Shown piece by piece: positions 34,664-44,571 of a DNA stretch of 64,000 nucleotides. The stretch is from Candidatus Margulisiibacteriota bacterium (GTDB lineage: Bacteria; Margulisbacteria; WOR-1; O2-12-FULL-45-9; XYB2-FULL-48-7): contig JALOPZ010000002.1 in the NCBI GenBank assembly GCA_025453605.1, positions 452,631-516,630 of the forward strand, read 5' to 3'. Below the pieces are notes generated by a model. That model saw only the letters and a program-made list of their open reading frames with translations. It was not told where the DNA came from and ran no database searches. The translations under genes were made by a program, and so were the position numbers. Within the stretch, counting starts at the first letter, position 1. Each line of letters starts with the position of its first letter.

Positions 34664-36412
34664 GATTTTTGGGCCATTGTCAAAAACTTCTTGCGTCCCC
34701 AGCCGATGATCGCGGTACCAGGTCAGGATCGCCCGGGCGACGTTGGCGGCCGCCCGGTCGCCGTGCTGGCCGTGCTCCACGAACGAAGCGATCACGACCT
34801 GCGGCTCGACGGTCGGAGCATAGCAAACGAACCAGGCATGGGCTAAACCGGGATTCTCCGCTGTCCCTGTTTTGCCCGCCGCCGTCAGCCCGGGGATCTT
34901 CGCCGCGATCCCGGTCGCCCGGTCGACGACCGCGACCAGCGCCTGCCGGATCAGGTTAAGATCCGACGGCGCTAAAGGGGGCGTCCCCAGCGACTCCGGT
35001 TTAGCCTGGAAAAGGATTTCGCCGTGCCGGTTAACGACCTGCGCCACGGTGAACGGTCTCACCCTTTTACCGGTCGCCAGTTCCCCGTACAGGAGCGCCA
35101 TCTGCAGCGGCGTCACTTGCACAAAACCTTGACCGATCCCGTAGTTGATCGAATCCCCTTCATACCACTGCTCGCCCCAGACCTGTTTTTTCCAGGCCGC
35201 ATCCGGCACCAGCCCTTTTTTCTCCTGCGGCAGGTCGATCCCGCTTCGTTCGCCCAGGCCGTAACGCCGGGCATAGGCGGCCAGTTTATCGGGGCCCAGC
35301 CGGCGGCCCAACTCGTAAAAGACAACATCACACGATTGGGTCAGCCCCTCTTCAACAGTCAGGTGACCATGTCCCCCCTCTTTCCAGCAGCGGGCGATCC
35401 GGCGGTTAACTTTATAATAACCGGGACAGTAGAACGTTTCGCCCGGTTTAACCGCTCCTTCCTGCAAGGCGGCGGTCAGGGTCACGACCTTAAAGGTTGA
35501 CCCGGGCGGGTAGATCGCCAGCGCCCGGTTCATGAACGGATGCTGCCCGCCGGATAACTGCCGCCAGAGGTTGCGGTCCAGCTTTTCCAAAAAGAGGTTC
35601 GGGTCATAGTTCGGCCGGCTGACCATCGCCAGGACTTCCCCGCTGTTGGGGTCAAGCACGACCACGCCGCCGGATTGCCCGGCGAGCGCTTTTTCCGCCG
35701 CCTGCTGCAGCGCCAGGTCGATCGTCAGTTTAACGTCCGCGCCCGGGACCGGCTCGGCGATCTCCAGCAGGCGGGTCGGCGTACCGTAAACATCGACCTC
35801 GATCTTCTTTCCGCCGTCGATCCCGCGAATGAGCCGGTCGTAATATTTTTCCACTCCGTCCTTACCGACCCAGTCACCAAGCCGGTAGCCCTGCTCTTTA
35901 AGCCGGGCCAGATCGTTGCTGTCGATCTCGCCGACGTAGCCGAGCAGATGCGCGGCCACGTTCCCGTGCGGGTAGTAGCGGACCGGCCGGACCGAAACAA
36001 CCACTCCCTCCAGCTCCCGCCGGCGCTCTTCGATCTGAAAAGCGATCGCCGGCTTGATGTTGTCTTTGATGATGATCGGCTTGTCCGACGTGATCTTGAA
36101 CTCGATCTTTTCGCCGAGGAGCACGCCCAGGTTATCCAGGATGGCCTGGCGTTTGGCCGGATCGGCCGCCGTCAGCAGTTGCGGCATGACCTGAACAGCA
36201 AAGATCGGCCGGTTCTCGACCACCACTTCCCCGTAGCGGTCGTAGATCACTCCGCGGGCAGCCGGCGCGGGAATATTGCGGGCGGCGTTCTCCGCCGCGA
36301 CTTTCCGGTACTTATCGCCGTCGACCAGCTGGAGCTGGACCAGCCGCACGATCAACAGGAAAAAGATCAGGCTGAAAACGATCCCCAGATAATTGCGTTT
36401 AGCGATCGACAT
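34661..36412 (-). CDS. mrdA: Penicillin-binding protein 2 (elongation-type transpeptidase)
   Basis: The 583-residue class B PBP of the rod complex has one membrane anchor (about 8-28), RGVIYDRYGEVVVENRP near 50-70, a long dimerisation region, and a transpeptidase domain with STFK in PPGSTFKVV, SCD in the SxD motif position and KTGT near the C-terminal third. The ATG at 36412 lies within the last codons of mreD (14-bp overlap). Its place at the end of mreBCD identifies it as PBP2 rather than FtsI. rodA, the usual partner, is not next to it. Confidence 0.93.
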   Translation of the reverse strand: MSIAKRNYLGIVFSLIFFLLIVRLVQLQLVDGDKYRKVAAENAARNIPAPAARGVIYDRYGEVVVENRPIFAVQVMPQLLTAADPAKRQAILDNLGVLLGEKIEFKITSDKPIIIKDNIKPAIAFQIEERRRELEGVVVSVRPVRYYPHGNVAAHLLGYVGEIDSNDLARLKEQGYRLGDWVGKDGVEKYYDRLIRGIDGGKKIEVDVYGTPTRLLEIAEPVPGADVKLTIDLALQQAAEKALAGQSGGVVVLDPNSGEVLAMVSRPNYDPNLFLEKLDRNLWRQLSGGQHPFMNRALAIYPPGSTFKVVTLTAALQEGAVKPGETFYCPGYYKVNRRIARCWKEGGHGHLTVEEGLTQSCDVVFYELGRRLGPDKLAAYARRYGLGERSGIDLPQEKKGLVPDAAWKKQVWGEQWYEGDSINYGIGQGFVQVTPLQMALLYGELATGKRVRPFTVAQVVNRHGEILFQAKPESLGTPPLAPSDLNLIRQALVAVVDRATGIAAKIPGLTAAGKTGTAENPGLAHAWFVCYAPTVEPQVVIASFVEHGQHGDRAAANVARAILTWYRDHRLGTQEVFDNGPKI

Positions 36413-36878
36413 CAATGATCCTCCGCAGCAGCGGGAAACAGAGCGGAACAAGGAGCAAATTATAGATCGTCCCGGCCGTCAGCTGCCTGATCACCAGCTC
36501 CATGGCCAGCCCCTGCCCGGAACTAAACCAGATGATCAGCGCCTCGACCAGGAAATAAAGCGGACAGCAGAACGCGACCAGACCGGCGGTCAGCGCGTAC
36601 TCGTCGCTTTTGAGCTCCTCGCGAAAATTAACGATCAGGGTACTGATCAGGACGAGCAGGACCGTGTGCCAGTACCCCCCCCGGCTGACCAGGTCCCGGC
36701 CTAGCCCGGCCAGAACGGAAAAAGCCAGCCCTTCGTCGCGGCGGCCAAGCACGGAAAAAACGATCACAGTGACCAGGACCAGATCCGGTGTTATACCTAA
36801 AAAGCTGAAACGAGGCGCGATCACGGTCTGGCCGATCAGCAGGGCAACGAGCACCAGTGCCAGTTTTGCCCCGCGCAT
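36399..36878 (-). CDS. mreD: Rod shape-determining protein MreD
   Basis: The 159-residue membrane protein has about five helices. The weakly conserved MreD pattern is visible (PRFSFLGITPDLVLVTVIVFSVLGRRDEGLAFSVLAGLGRDLVS). The start ATG at 36878 lies one base after the mreC stop. The position between mreC and mrdA confirms the assignment. Confidence 0.88.
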   Translation of the reverse strand: MRGAKLALVLVALLIGQTVIAPRFSFLGITPDLVLVTVIVFSVLGRRDEGLAFSVLAGLGRDLVSRGGYWHTVLLVLISTLIVNFREELKSDEYALTAGLVAFCCPLYFLVEALIIWFSSGQGLAMELVIRQLTAGTIYNLLLVPLCFPLLRRIIDVDR

Positions 36879-36879
36879 T

Positions 36880-37685
36880 TTAGAGGACCACAAAAACTTC
36901 TTCCAGCGCGGAGAAGTTGACCGCCGGCCGGACTTTGACCTGATAAAAGAGGTCGACATCCGCTTTGGCCGCGCTGGTCACCGTACCGACCGGCAAACCG
37001 GCCGGGAAGAGACTGGAGATCGCCGAGGTAACGATCGCGTCGCCGGCGCGCACGTCGCTGCCGGTCCCCAGGTATTTCATTTCGAGCAGCTCGGGCGAAT
37101 AACCGGCGATCACCCCCAGCACGCGGCTCCGCTGGACCACCGCCGAAACGGCGCTCAGCGGATCGCTGACCAGCAGGACCTTGGCGCTGAACGGCGCCAC
37201 TTCGCTGACCCGGCCGACCAGTCCGGTCTGGGCGACGACCGGCATATTGACCTTGACCCCGTGGCTGGCACCGCGATCGATCTCGATCAAGCCCGGCCAG
37301 GGAGAACCGCTGCGCGCAACTACCGCCGCCGCCAATAGCCGCTCGGCATAGCCGCGCGATCGGAAGGACAGGTCGCCGCGCAGACGGGCGTTCTCCAGTT
37401 TAAGCTCTTCCAGGATGGTCAACCGAGCGGCTTGACCGGCCAGCTGCTCTTTCAGTTTGACGATCTCCGCCGCCTGCTGGCGTAAAGCCAGGATGCCGCC
37501 GGGCAGACCGACCGTAAAACGCCAGACGGCGTCAGCCGTGTATTGAAAAGGATAGATCACCGCCTGCAGCCCGACGCGGGCACCCTGCAGGACCGGACCG
37601 GAGAAATAGGTCAGGCCAAGCGCCAGTAAGATGATCAGAACAGGGAGCGTATAGGAGCGTTTCTTGCGGAAAGGCCGGAAACTGG

Positions 37686-37689
<4 letters not shown>
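36880..37689 (-). CDS. mreC: Rod shape-determining protein MreC
   Basis: The 269-residue protein has one N-terminal membrane helix (about 12-30), a coiled coil (about 65-95, [27 protein letters not shown]) and two beta barrels ([27 protein letters not shown]...GLVGRV). It links MreB to the periplasmic wall machinery. The start is GTG at 37689, overlapping the mreB stop as GTGA. Confidence 0.93.
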
Positions 37690-38729
<1,040 letters not shown>

Positions 38730-38749
38730 TGAAATTTTCCCCCTTTAGC

Positions 38750-39343
38750 TTATTCGAAGATCACTTGCGGCTTGAAGCCTTTGGCGATCAGCTGCTGACG
38801 CAGCGCTTCGGCTTTTTTCCTGGTCCAAAAAGCGCCGGCCTGGACCCGCCAGCCGCCGTTCACTTTGCGGACATAAGTCTCAAATCCGGCTGCTTTGACC
38901 CGGCCGCTCAGATCGCTGGCCAGGGACCGGTCGGTGAACCAACCAGCCTGCACCTTGTAATAGCCGCTCCTGGCCCGTCTACAGACCGGTTTTCTGACGA
39001 TCTGCCTGGAGACCAGTTTGGCTTTGACCGCCGTCTTCTTTTGGCTCTCGCCCGAGATCGCCGCCTGCAGCCGCTGCAGCGCCTTGATCGATTCCGGCGT
39101 CTCCGGGACCGGCGCTTCGATCACCGGCGGCCCGGGCAGTTTTTTGGCCGGCATCAGGATCCGCCGGCCGAGCTGGAAACTGACCCAAAAGCTGGCGATC
39201 ACGACCAACAGGAGCAGCAGAAAGGTCAGCAGGTTCTTCAGGAACGCGCCGAAGCGGTTCGGCTCCGGGAGTTTTATCTCTCTGCCTGGCTCATTTTCGG
39301 GTGCGGGCGGAACAGGGTTAATGTTCAAGTATTCCTCGGCCAT
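38750..39343 (-). CDS. Membrane-anchored SPOR-domain protein
   Basis: The 197 residues contain a cytoplasmic N-terminus, one membrane helix (about 34-54) and a C-terminal SPOR repeat (about 120-195, YYKVQAGWFTDRSLASDLSGRVKAAGFETYVRKVNGGWRVQAG). SPOR domains bind denuded glycan at division sites. A position just before mreB is unusual for a SPOR gene but fits wall biogenesis. A TAGAAT hexamer lies 9 bases before the ATG and overlaps the folC stop. Confidence 0.82.
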   Translation of the reverse strand: MAEEYLNINPVPPAPENEPGREIKLPEPNRFGAFLKNLLTFLLLLLVVIASFWVSFQLGRRILMPAKKLPGPPVIEAPVPETPESIKALQRLQAAISGESQKKTAVKAKLVSRQIVRKPVCRRARSGYYKVQAGWFTDRSLASDLSGRVKAAGFETYVRKVNGGWRVQAGAFWTRKKAEALRQQLIAKGFKPQVIFE

Positions 39344-39358
39344 GCGGGTTTTATTCTA

Positions 39359-40495
39359 CTACGCGCGCCGGCGCCGGTCAAGAAGTTTTAAGGCATCGGC
39401 GGCCAAAAAAAGCGAACCGGTGATGACCCGGTCTTCCCGGGCGGCCAGAGTTAGCGCCCTGACCAGCGGCAAGGACTTTTTCTCGGCGGCATTCTGGTGC
39501 GACGAATGAGTGACAATGATCTTTTTTGCCAGCGGCCGGAGGATGTCCAGCATCTGGTCCGCGGCCTTGTCCGTCTGGGTGCCGAAAATAAAAACGAATT
39601 TCCGCCCCGGATATTTCAGGCGCAAAGCCGCCGCTAAGACCCTGGCGCCGGCCGGGTTATGGGCGCCATCGACGATCGTCAGCGGTTCTTTTTTAACGAT
39701 CTGAAAGCGGGCCGGCCATTTTACTTTGGTCAGCCCCCGCAGGATCGTTTCTTTGTCGACCTTGATATCGGCCAGGCGGACGGCGACGACCGCGCAAGCG
39801 GCGTTGATCTTCTGGTGGTCGCCGACCAGCGCGGAAGGAAGCCCTTCCCCCTGGCTGCCGACCTGGATCAGCATGCTCCCTTTTTTTTCTGCTTGGTGCT
39901 TGATCACCTGCAGCGCTTCCGGCTTGGCCTCGGCGGTGACGACCGGGACGCCCGGTTTAATGATCGCCGCTTTCTCCAGCGCGATCCTGGCCAGCGTCCG
40001 GCCGAGGATCGAGGTGTGTTCGAGGTCGATATTAGTTATGACAGAGATCAGCGGGGTAACAACATTGGTAGCGTCCAGCCGCCCACCGAGACCGACCTCA
40101 ACGACCGCGTAATCAACTTTCTTTTTGGCGAAGTACCAGAACGCCAGCGCCGTTAGCGCTTCAAAAGCTGTCAGTTTCCCTGCTAATCCCTGCTCCTCCC
40201 TGCCGATCCCTGTCAATCCCTGACTAAAGTCTTTATCAGAAATATCCTGTCCATTGATCTTGATCCGCTCGTTATATTTGAAAAGATGGGGGGAGGTGTA
40301 CAGGCCGACCCTGTAGCCGGCTGCCTGGAGGATCGCGGCGATCATCGCGCAGGTCGACCCCTTGCCGTTCGTCCCGGCGACGTGAATGATCTTTAGTTTT
40401 CTCTGGGGGTTCCCCAGCCGGTCAAGCAGTTGCTCGATCCGCTGGAGACCGAGGTTCATGCCGAATTTTTCGAGGGAGGCGAGATAACGGTTCAT
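39359..40495 (-). CDS. folC: Folylpolyglutamate synthase / dihydrofolate synthase
   Basis: The 378-residue Mur-ligase-like enzyme adds glutamates to folates. It has HVAGTNGKGSTCAMIAAIL (P loop, about 41-58), the Mg site in YAVVEVGLGGRLDATNVV and ITNIDLEHTSILG, and a C-terminal domain with VDGAHNPAGA. Residues around LTGIGREEQGLAGKLTAFE are encoded by five tandem 10-bp units, where other FolC proteins have a variable helix before the conserved FEALTALAF. The gene overlaps the upstream M50 protease gene by one base. Confidence 0.94.
   Translation of the reverse strand: MNRYLASLEKFGMNLGLQRIEQLLDRLGNPQRKLKIIHVAGTNGKGSTCAMIAAILQAAGYRVGLYTSPHLFKYNERIKINGQDISDKDFSQGLTGIGREEQGLAGKLTAFEALTALAFWYFAKKKVDYAVVEVGLGGRLDATNVVTPLISVITNIDLEHTSILGRTLARIALEKAAIIKPGVPVVTAEAKPEALQVIKHQAEKKGSMLIQVGSQGEGLPSALVGDHQKINAACAVVAVRLADIKVDKETILRGLTKVKWPARFQIVKKEPLTIVDGAHNPAGARVLAAALRLKYPGRKFVFIFGTQTDKAADQMLDILRPLAKKIIVTHSSHQNAAEKKSLPLVRALTLAAREDRVITGSLFLAADALKLLDRRRRA
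40177..40226 (-). repeat. Tandem 10-bp repeat array (5 units) inside folC
   Basis: On the plus strand five contiguous units begin with TCCCTG: TCCCTGCTAA, TCCCTGCTCC, TCCCTGCCGA, TCCCTGTCAA and TCCCTGACTA. The folC frame is open across all 50 bp. Confidence 0.85.
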
Positions 40496-41070
40496 CAGAC
40501 CAGCAGTCGGTAGAAAAACTCAACGATCGCGATCAGGAGGGGCGAACCGAAGAAGATAACGGCGACCAGGAGCATAAAACCGTACTGCTGGAGCCGGTAA
40601 TAACCTTCCAGCTGGTACGGCGAGAGAAAGTATTCCAGGACATGCGACCCATCAAGCGGCGGGATCGGGATCAGGTTAAAGACCGCCAGCGCCAGATTGA
40701 TCCAGATCGCATAGCTAAGCAGGTAAGCCGATAGCCCGGTTAACTGGAACGGCAAACTTTTCACGATTATGGCCAGGACCCAGGCAAAAAGAAAATTGGA
40801 CGCCGGACCGGCGAGGCTGACGAACAAATTCCCCTGCCGCGGGTTGCGGAAATTATACGGATTGATCGGGACCGGTTTGGCCCAGCCGAAGCGGACCAGG
40901 ATCAGCATCAGGAAGCCGAGCGGATCGAGGTGGGCGATCGGGTTAAGAGTTAACCGGCCGGCCAGCCTGGGGGTCGGGTCGCCCAAACGGTCCGCCACCA
41001 GCGCGTGCGCGAACTCGTGGACCGTTATCACGATCAGCAGGACCGGCAAAGTAAGCAGTAATTCTCCCAT
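40495..41070 (-). CDS. Site-2 protease family (M50) membrane metalloprotease
   Basis: The 191-residue protein has about five membrane helices. The zinc-binding HEFAHALVADRLGD is near residues 18-31, and the second motif with the Asp ligand is NLIPIPPLDGSHVL near 135. It is the short rhomboid-like or YwhC type, without PDZ or CBS domains. The substrate is unknown. It is translation-coupled to xerD upstream and folC downstream (TAATG and TGATG overlaps). Confidence 0.9.
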   Translation of the reverse strand: MGELLLTLPVLLIVITVHEFAHALVADRLGDPTPRLAGRLTLNPIAHLDPLGFLMLILVRFGWAKPVPINPYNFRNPRQGNLFVSLAGPASNFLFAWVLAIIVKSLPFQLTGLSAYLLSYAIWINLALAVFNLIPIPPLDGSHVLEYFLSPYQLEGYYRLQQYGFMLLVAVIFFGSPLLIAIVEFFYRLLV

Positions 41071-41945
41071 TATGCCCTCGGGTGCGCCTTAGCGTACATT
41101 TTCTTCAACCTTTCCCGCGAGACCGACGTGTAAATTTGGGTCGTCGCGATATCAGAATGGCCGAGCATTTCCTGGACCGAGCGGAGGTCCGCCCCTTTCT
41201 CCAGCAAATGGGTGGCGAACGAATGGCGCAGGGTATGGATCGAGGTCTTATCTTTCAGCCCCAGCTCTCTGACGATCTTCTTGACGACCCCCCAGAGGCC
41301 GGAGCGTGTTAAGCGTTGGCCGTTCTTATCGAGGAAGAGCGCCTCTTGGTCGTGTTGCGGCAGCTTGGGCCGGCCGTTTTCCAGATACTCCTTCAGGGCG
41401 CCAAGCGCCGCCCTGCCGACCGGGATGACCCGTTCCTTTGATCCCTTGCCGAAACAGCGGACAAAGGAGACGTCAAAGTTAATATCGGCCAGGTTGAGCG
41501 AAATGATCTCCGACGCCCGCATCCCGGTCGCGTATAAGAGCTCCAGCAAAGCCACGTTGCGGATATTAAGCGGCGTTTTGCCCCGCGCCGCCATCAGCAT
41601 TTTGACCGTATCACTCATGCTTAAGGCTTTGGGGAGACGTTTCGCTTTTTTTGGCAGGTTAAAGTCGACCGTCGGGTCTTCTTTGGCCAGACCTTCACCC
41701 TGGGCAAAATGGAAAAACGACTTGAGCGAAGCGATCTTCCGTTCGATCGAGGCGGCGGAAAAAGCCTCGGTGTTGAGGTGATCGATGTAATTTTTGACAT
41801 CTGACCGGTCGGTCGCCTCCGGACTCTTCCCTTTAACGAACCGGGCAAACTGCTGGAGGTCCAACCGATAGGCGTCGGTCGTGTTTTTGGAGTAGCCCCG
41901 TTCGATCTGGAGGAAATCGAGGAATTGCTTGATCGCTGTTTTCAT
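41070..41945 (-). CDS. xerD: Tyrosine recombinase XerD/XerC type
   Basis: The 291-residue recombinase has an N-terminal SAM-like domain (about 1-90) and a catalytic domain with R143 (ATGMRASEI), K170 region (FGKGSKERVIPV), H237-x-x-R240 (HTLRHSFAT), H263 (LGHSD) and Y272 (TQIYTSVS). These agree with the housekeeping Xer proteins that resolve chromosome dimers. It lies among metabolic genes, not at the edge of an island, and overlaps the NUDIX gene by ATGA. XerC or XerD cannot be separated by eye. Confidence 0.9.
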   Translation of the reverse strand: MKTAIKQFLDFLQIERGYSKNTTDAYRLDLQQFARFVKGKSPEATDRSDVKNYIDHLNTEAFSAASIERKIASLKSFFHFAQGEGLAKEDPTVDFNLPKKAKRLPKALSMSDTVKMLMAARGKTPLNIRNVALLELLYATGMRASEIISLNLADINFDVSFVRCFGKGSKERVIPVGRAALGALKEYLENGRPKLPQHDQEALFLDKNGQRLTRSGLWGVVKKIVRELGLKDKTSIHTLRHSFATHLLEKGADLRSVQEMLGHSDIATTQIYTSVSRERLKKMYAKAHPRA

Positions 41946-42490
41946 TTCAGTTCGCCCTTGAGGAAGAGATCGGCGATCATGATCCCGATCATCGTCTTGT
42001 TGTCGCGGATCTCTCCCTGCCTGACCAGCGCGACCGCCGCGGCGACTCCGATCAGCTCCGGCTCGACGAACTCGTCCTCGTCCGGCGATGGGCTTTTTAG
42101 TTCCAGATCGGTCGCCAGGAAAAACTCGATCAGTTCGTTCGAGTAACCGGGCGAAGCGTACCCTTCCCAGATCTTGCGGACATTTTTCGCGTGGTAACCG
42201 GTCTCTTCGGCCAGCTCGCGCCGGGCAGATCCCTCCCGCTGCTCTCCCTGATGCGGGACGCCCGCCGGCAACTCCAGCAGGACCTCCCCGGTCGGCGTGC
42301 GGAACTGCCGGACCAGTACGATCTCTTTTTCTGCGGTGACCGCCACGATCGCCACCGCCCCCGGATGCTCAACGATCTCGCGCGTCGTTTCCAGGCCGTT
42401 GGCTACTTTAACCGTGTCGATCCGGACCCGCAGCAAGCGCCCTTGGAATAATTCCCGGCTGCTGATCCGCTGTTCGGCGAACTTATCCAC
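41942..42490 (-). CDS. NUDIX hydrolase, ADP-ribose pyrophosphatase type
   Basis: The 182-residue protein has a NUDIX box (about 100-122: the GEQREGSARRELAEETG core) and the upstream PAGVPH pattern. The fold and N-terminus (SSRELFQGRLLRVRIDTVKVANGLETTREIVEHPGAVAI) resemble YqiE/NudF enzymes that split ADP-ribose. The start is GTG at 42490, overlapping the M20 peptidase stop by 8 bp. The exact substrate is inferred from the family. Confidence 0.88.
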   Translation of the reverse strand: MDKFAEQRISSRELFQGRLLRVRIDTVKVANGLETTREIVEHPGAVAIVAVTAEKEIVLVRQFRTPTGEVLLELPAGVPHQGEQREGSARRELAEETGYHAKNVRKIWEGYASPGYSNELIEFFLATDLELKSPSPDEDEFVEPELIGVAAAVALVRQGEIRDNKTMIGIMIADLFLKGELK

Positions 42491-43586
42491 CGGCCGCCTC
42501 CCGGATGATCGTCAGCAGCAGCTCCGTCCCCCGGATAAAGTCGCGAATGACCAGCTCTTCACCGGTCGTGTGCAGCTGGCGCGCGCCGACCCCGATAACC
42601 AGCGTCGGTACGCCGCGGGCGTTGAAGATGTTAGCGTCCGAACCGCCGCCGCTCGGTTTGATCTGCGGCCGGAGACGTTCTTTTTTCATCCCGGTCAGGA
42701 CCAGTTTGACGATCGGGCTGTCCGGTCTGACCGCGAATGAGCGGTACATCTGTTCGGTCGTCAGCCGTAATCTTGCCCCGTGCCGGCGGCAAGCCTTCCG
42801 GAGCTGGTCGGTCATCGCTTTAACCTGGCGGCGCAATTTGGCCCGATCGTGGCTGCGCGCCTCGCCCCGCAGTTCGACCTCAGCCGGGATAATGTTGGTC
42901 GCTTTCCCCCCTCTGATCACGCCGATATTGGCGGTGGTTTCCCGGTCGATCCGGCCGATCTTCATCGCCGCGATCGCTTCGCTCGCCACCCGGATCGCGT
43001 TAACCCCCGCTTCAGGGTGAACTCCGGCGTGGGCCGCTTTGCCAATGATCGTCGCCGTCAGGTTGATCTGGGAAGGGGCCGCGTTGAGGAGCTTGTCGAT
43101 CTGGCCGCCATCGAGGGCGAGGCCGTATGCGGCCTTCAGCACACTGCGCGACAGGTTTTTTGCCCCGACCAGGCCGATCTCTTCGGCCACGGTAAAGATG
43201 ATCTGGAGATGCGGGTGCGGCAGTTTCTGCTCTTTGATCGTCCGGAGCACTTCCAGGATCGCCGCTACGCCCGCCTTATTATCCGCCCCGAGCACGGTCG
43301 TCCCATCAGAACAGATCACCCCGCGTTTTTCCCTCGGCTTGATGTTCCGACCGGGAGAGACGGTATCAAGGTGGGCATTGAGGAGGAGGAGCGGCCCCTG
43401 ACCGGAAACAAACGAGACCATGTTGCCGGTGTCGCCCCCCCTGGGCTTACCGACCTGCACGGAGCGGATCCCCAGTTTGCGCAGTTCGCGCCGGACATAG
43501 CGCGCGACCTGCGCTTCGCGCAGGGATAAGCTGTCGATCCTGACCAGCTCCTTAAAAGTTTTGACCAGTCTTCTTTTGTTGATCAT
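42483..43586 (-). CDS. M20 family metallopeptidase, PepT-like
   Basis: The 367-residue di-zinc peptidase has metal ligands in LNAHLDTV (H near 72), GADNKAGVAA (D), EE (VAEEIGLVGAK, catalytic Glu) and a C-terminal H (GARQLHTTGEE). The dimerisation lid lies around 180-290. It most resembles tripeptidase-T-like enzymes. ATGA overlap with thiL upstream; the NUDIX gene follows. Confidence 0.88.
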   Translation of the reverse strand: MINKRRLVKTFKELVRIDSLSLREAQVARYVRRELRKLGIRSVQVGKPRGGDTGNMVSFVSGQGPLLLLNAHLDTVSPGRNIKPREKRGVICSDGTTVLGADNKAGVAAILEVLRTIKEQKLPHPHLQIIFTVAEEIGLVGAKNLSRSVLKAAYGLALDGGQIDKLLNAAPSQINLTATIIGKAAHAGVHPEAGVNAIRVASEAIAAMKIGRIDRETTANIGVIRGGKATNIIPAEVELRGEARSHDRAKLRRQVKAMTDQLRKACRRHGARLRLTTEQMYRSFAVRPDSPIVKLVLTGMKKERLRPQIKPSGGGSDANIFNARGVPTLVIGVGARQLHTTGEELVIRDFIRGTELLLTIIREAAGG

Positions 43587-44500
43587 CGGAAATGCTCGTA
43601 ACCGCCGGACCGCAACGCTTTTATTTTACCATGCCGGTCGACCAGCTTAACGCCTGCCCGCCGTCCAACGATCTCACCGACCACCCTGTATTTTAAGTCT
43701 TTAGCTTTTGGCTTGACGGTAAACACCAGCTCATACTCTTCCCCGCCGTAAAGCGCCTGATCAAGGGTCGCCCCTTTGGCGCGCGGCACCTTGTCGGTAA
43801 ATATCCGCGCACCGACCTTACTGGCCCGGCAAATTTCCAGGACCGAACGGACCAATCCGTCAGAGCTGTCAATCATGGCGGTCGCGAGGTTCTCTTTAGC
43901 GAGCGCTCTGGCTTCTTGGAGACGAGTAACGGGTAACGGGTAACGGGCAGAGTAGCGCTTTGCTGCCGGGCCGCCGAAACGGCCGGTGACGCAGATCAGG
44001 TCTCCCGGTCGGGCGGTCGAGCGGCGAACGAGGTTTTTCTTTTCTACCTCGCCGAGCAGAGTGATCGAGATCATTAGCGCCTTGGGCGAAGCAACGGTAT
44101 CGCCGCCGACGATATCGATCCGGTGCCGGCGGGCCAGCGAATTCAGCCCGCGATACAGTTCGTCGATCGCTTTGACGCTCAGGCCGCGCGGCAAACCGAG
44201 CGTGACCAGCGCGTGCGTCGGCCACCCCCCCATCGCCGCAATGTCAGAAATATTGGCCAACAGCGCTTTCTGGCCTAACGTAAAAAAAGACGATCCCGCT
44301 CGTTTAAAATGGACATCCTCGATCAGAGCGTCGGTCGTCATTAATAACAACAGATCATTACTTTTCACTTTTGACTTTTGACTTTTTACTTTGATAACAG
44401 CGCAATCGTCCCCGATCCCGACAACCGTGTCCGCCAACCTCGGTTCGTGCCGGGAAAGCCGTGCGATCAGGCCAAATTCGCCGATCTGGGAAAGCTTCAT
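43583..44500 (-). CDS. thiL: Thiamine-monophosphate kinase
   Basis: The 305-residue PurM-like kinase makes thiamine pyrophosphate. It has GIDDCAVIK near residue 27 in the form GIGDDCAVI, LANISDIAAMGG, DIVGGDTVASPKALMISITLLGE and MIDSSDGLV. Two stretches are encoded by 7-bp arrays: VKSQKSKVKSN after the first motif and [10 protein letters not shown] before the C-terminal domain. Both are in frame. An extended -10 TGCTATAAT ends seven bases before the ATG. No TPP riboswitch fits in that space. Confidence 0.93.
   Translation of the reverse strand: MKLSQIGEFGLIARLSRHEPRLADTVVGIGDDCAVIKVKSQKSKVKSNDLLLLMTTDALIEDVHFKRAGSSFFTLGQKALLANISDIAAMGGWPTHALVTLGLPRGLSVKAIDELYRGLNSLARRHRIDIVGGDTVASPKALMISITLLGEVEKKNLVRRSTARPGDLICVTGRFGGPAAKRYSARYPLPVTRLQEARALAKENLATAMIDSSDGLVRSVLEICRASKVGARIFTDKVPRAKGATLDQALYGGEEYELVFTVKPKAKDLKYRVVGEIVGRRAGVKLVDRHGKIKALRSGGYEHFR
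43924..43951 (-). repeat. Tandem 7-bp repeat array inside thiL (CGTTACC family)
   Basis: The plus strand reads GAGTAAC, GGGTAAC, GGGTAAC and GGGCAGA, so the sense strand reads (CGTTACC)n. Same family, orientation and encoded LPVTR peptide as in hemW at 25300-25327. Confidence 0.85.
44360..44394 (-). repeat. Tandem 7-bp repeat array inside thiL (AAAAGTC family)
   Basis: The plus strand reads ACTTTTC, ACTTTTG, ACTTTTG, ACTTTTT and ACTTTGA. The sense strand encodes a Lys/Ser-rich segment. The same family is present at the start of thiD2-thiE (54422-54456). Confidence 0.85.
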
Positions 44501-44507
44501 CAGGCTG

Positions 44508-44516
44508 ATTATAGCA
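44508..44516 (-). promoter_or_regulatory. Extended -10 of thiL
   Basis: TGC-TATAAT on the minus strand (hexamer plus 44508-44513), seven bases before the ATG, with no Shine-Dalgarno. Probably a leaderless mRNA for the thiL-M20-NUDIX-xerD-M50-folC run. Confidence 0.6.
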
Positions 44517-44571
44517 CGGAAAAAAGGCGTTTTTAACGCACTTTTTGCGGCAGTTATTACGATAATATAGT

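Noticed and set aside
41070..41945. xerD as the integrase of a mobile island
   Set aside because: It is translation-coupled to housekeeping genes and has no att-like repeats around it; it looks like the chromosomal Xer recombinase.
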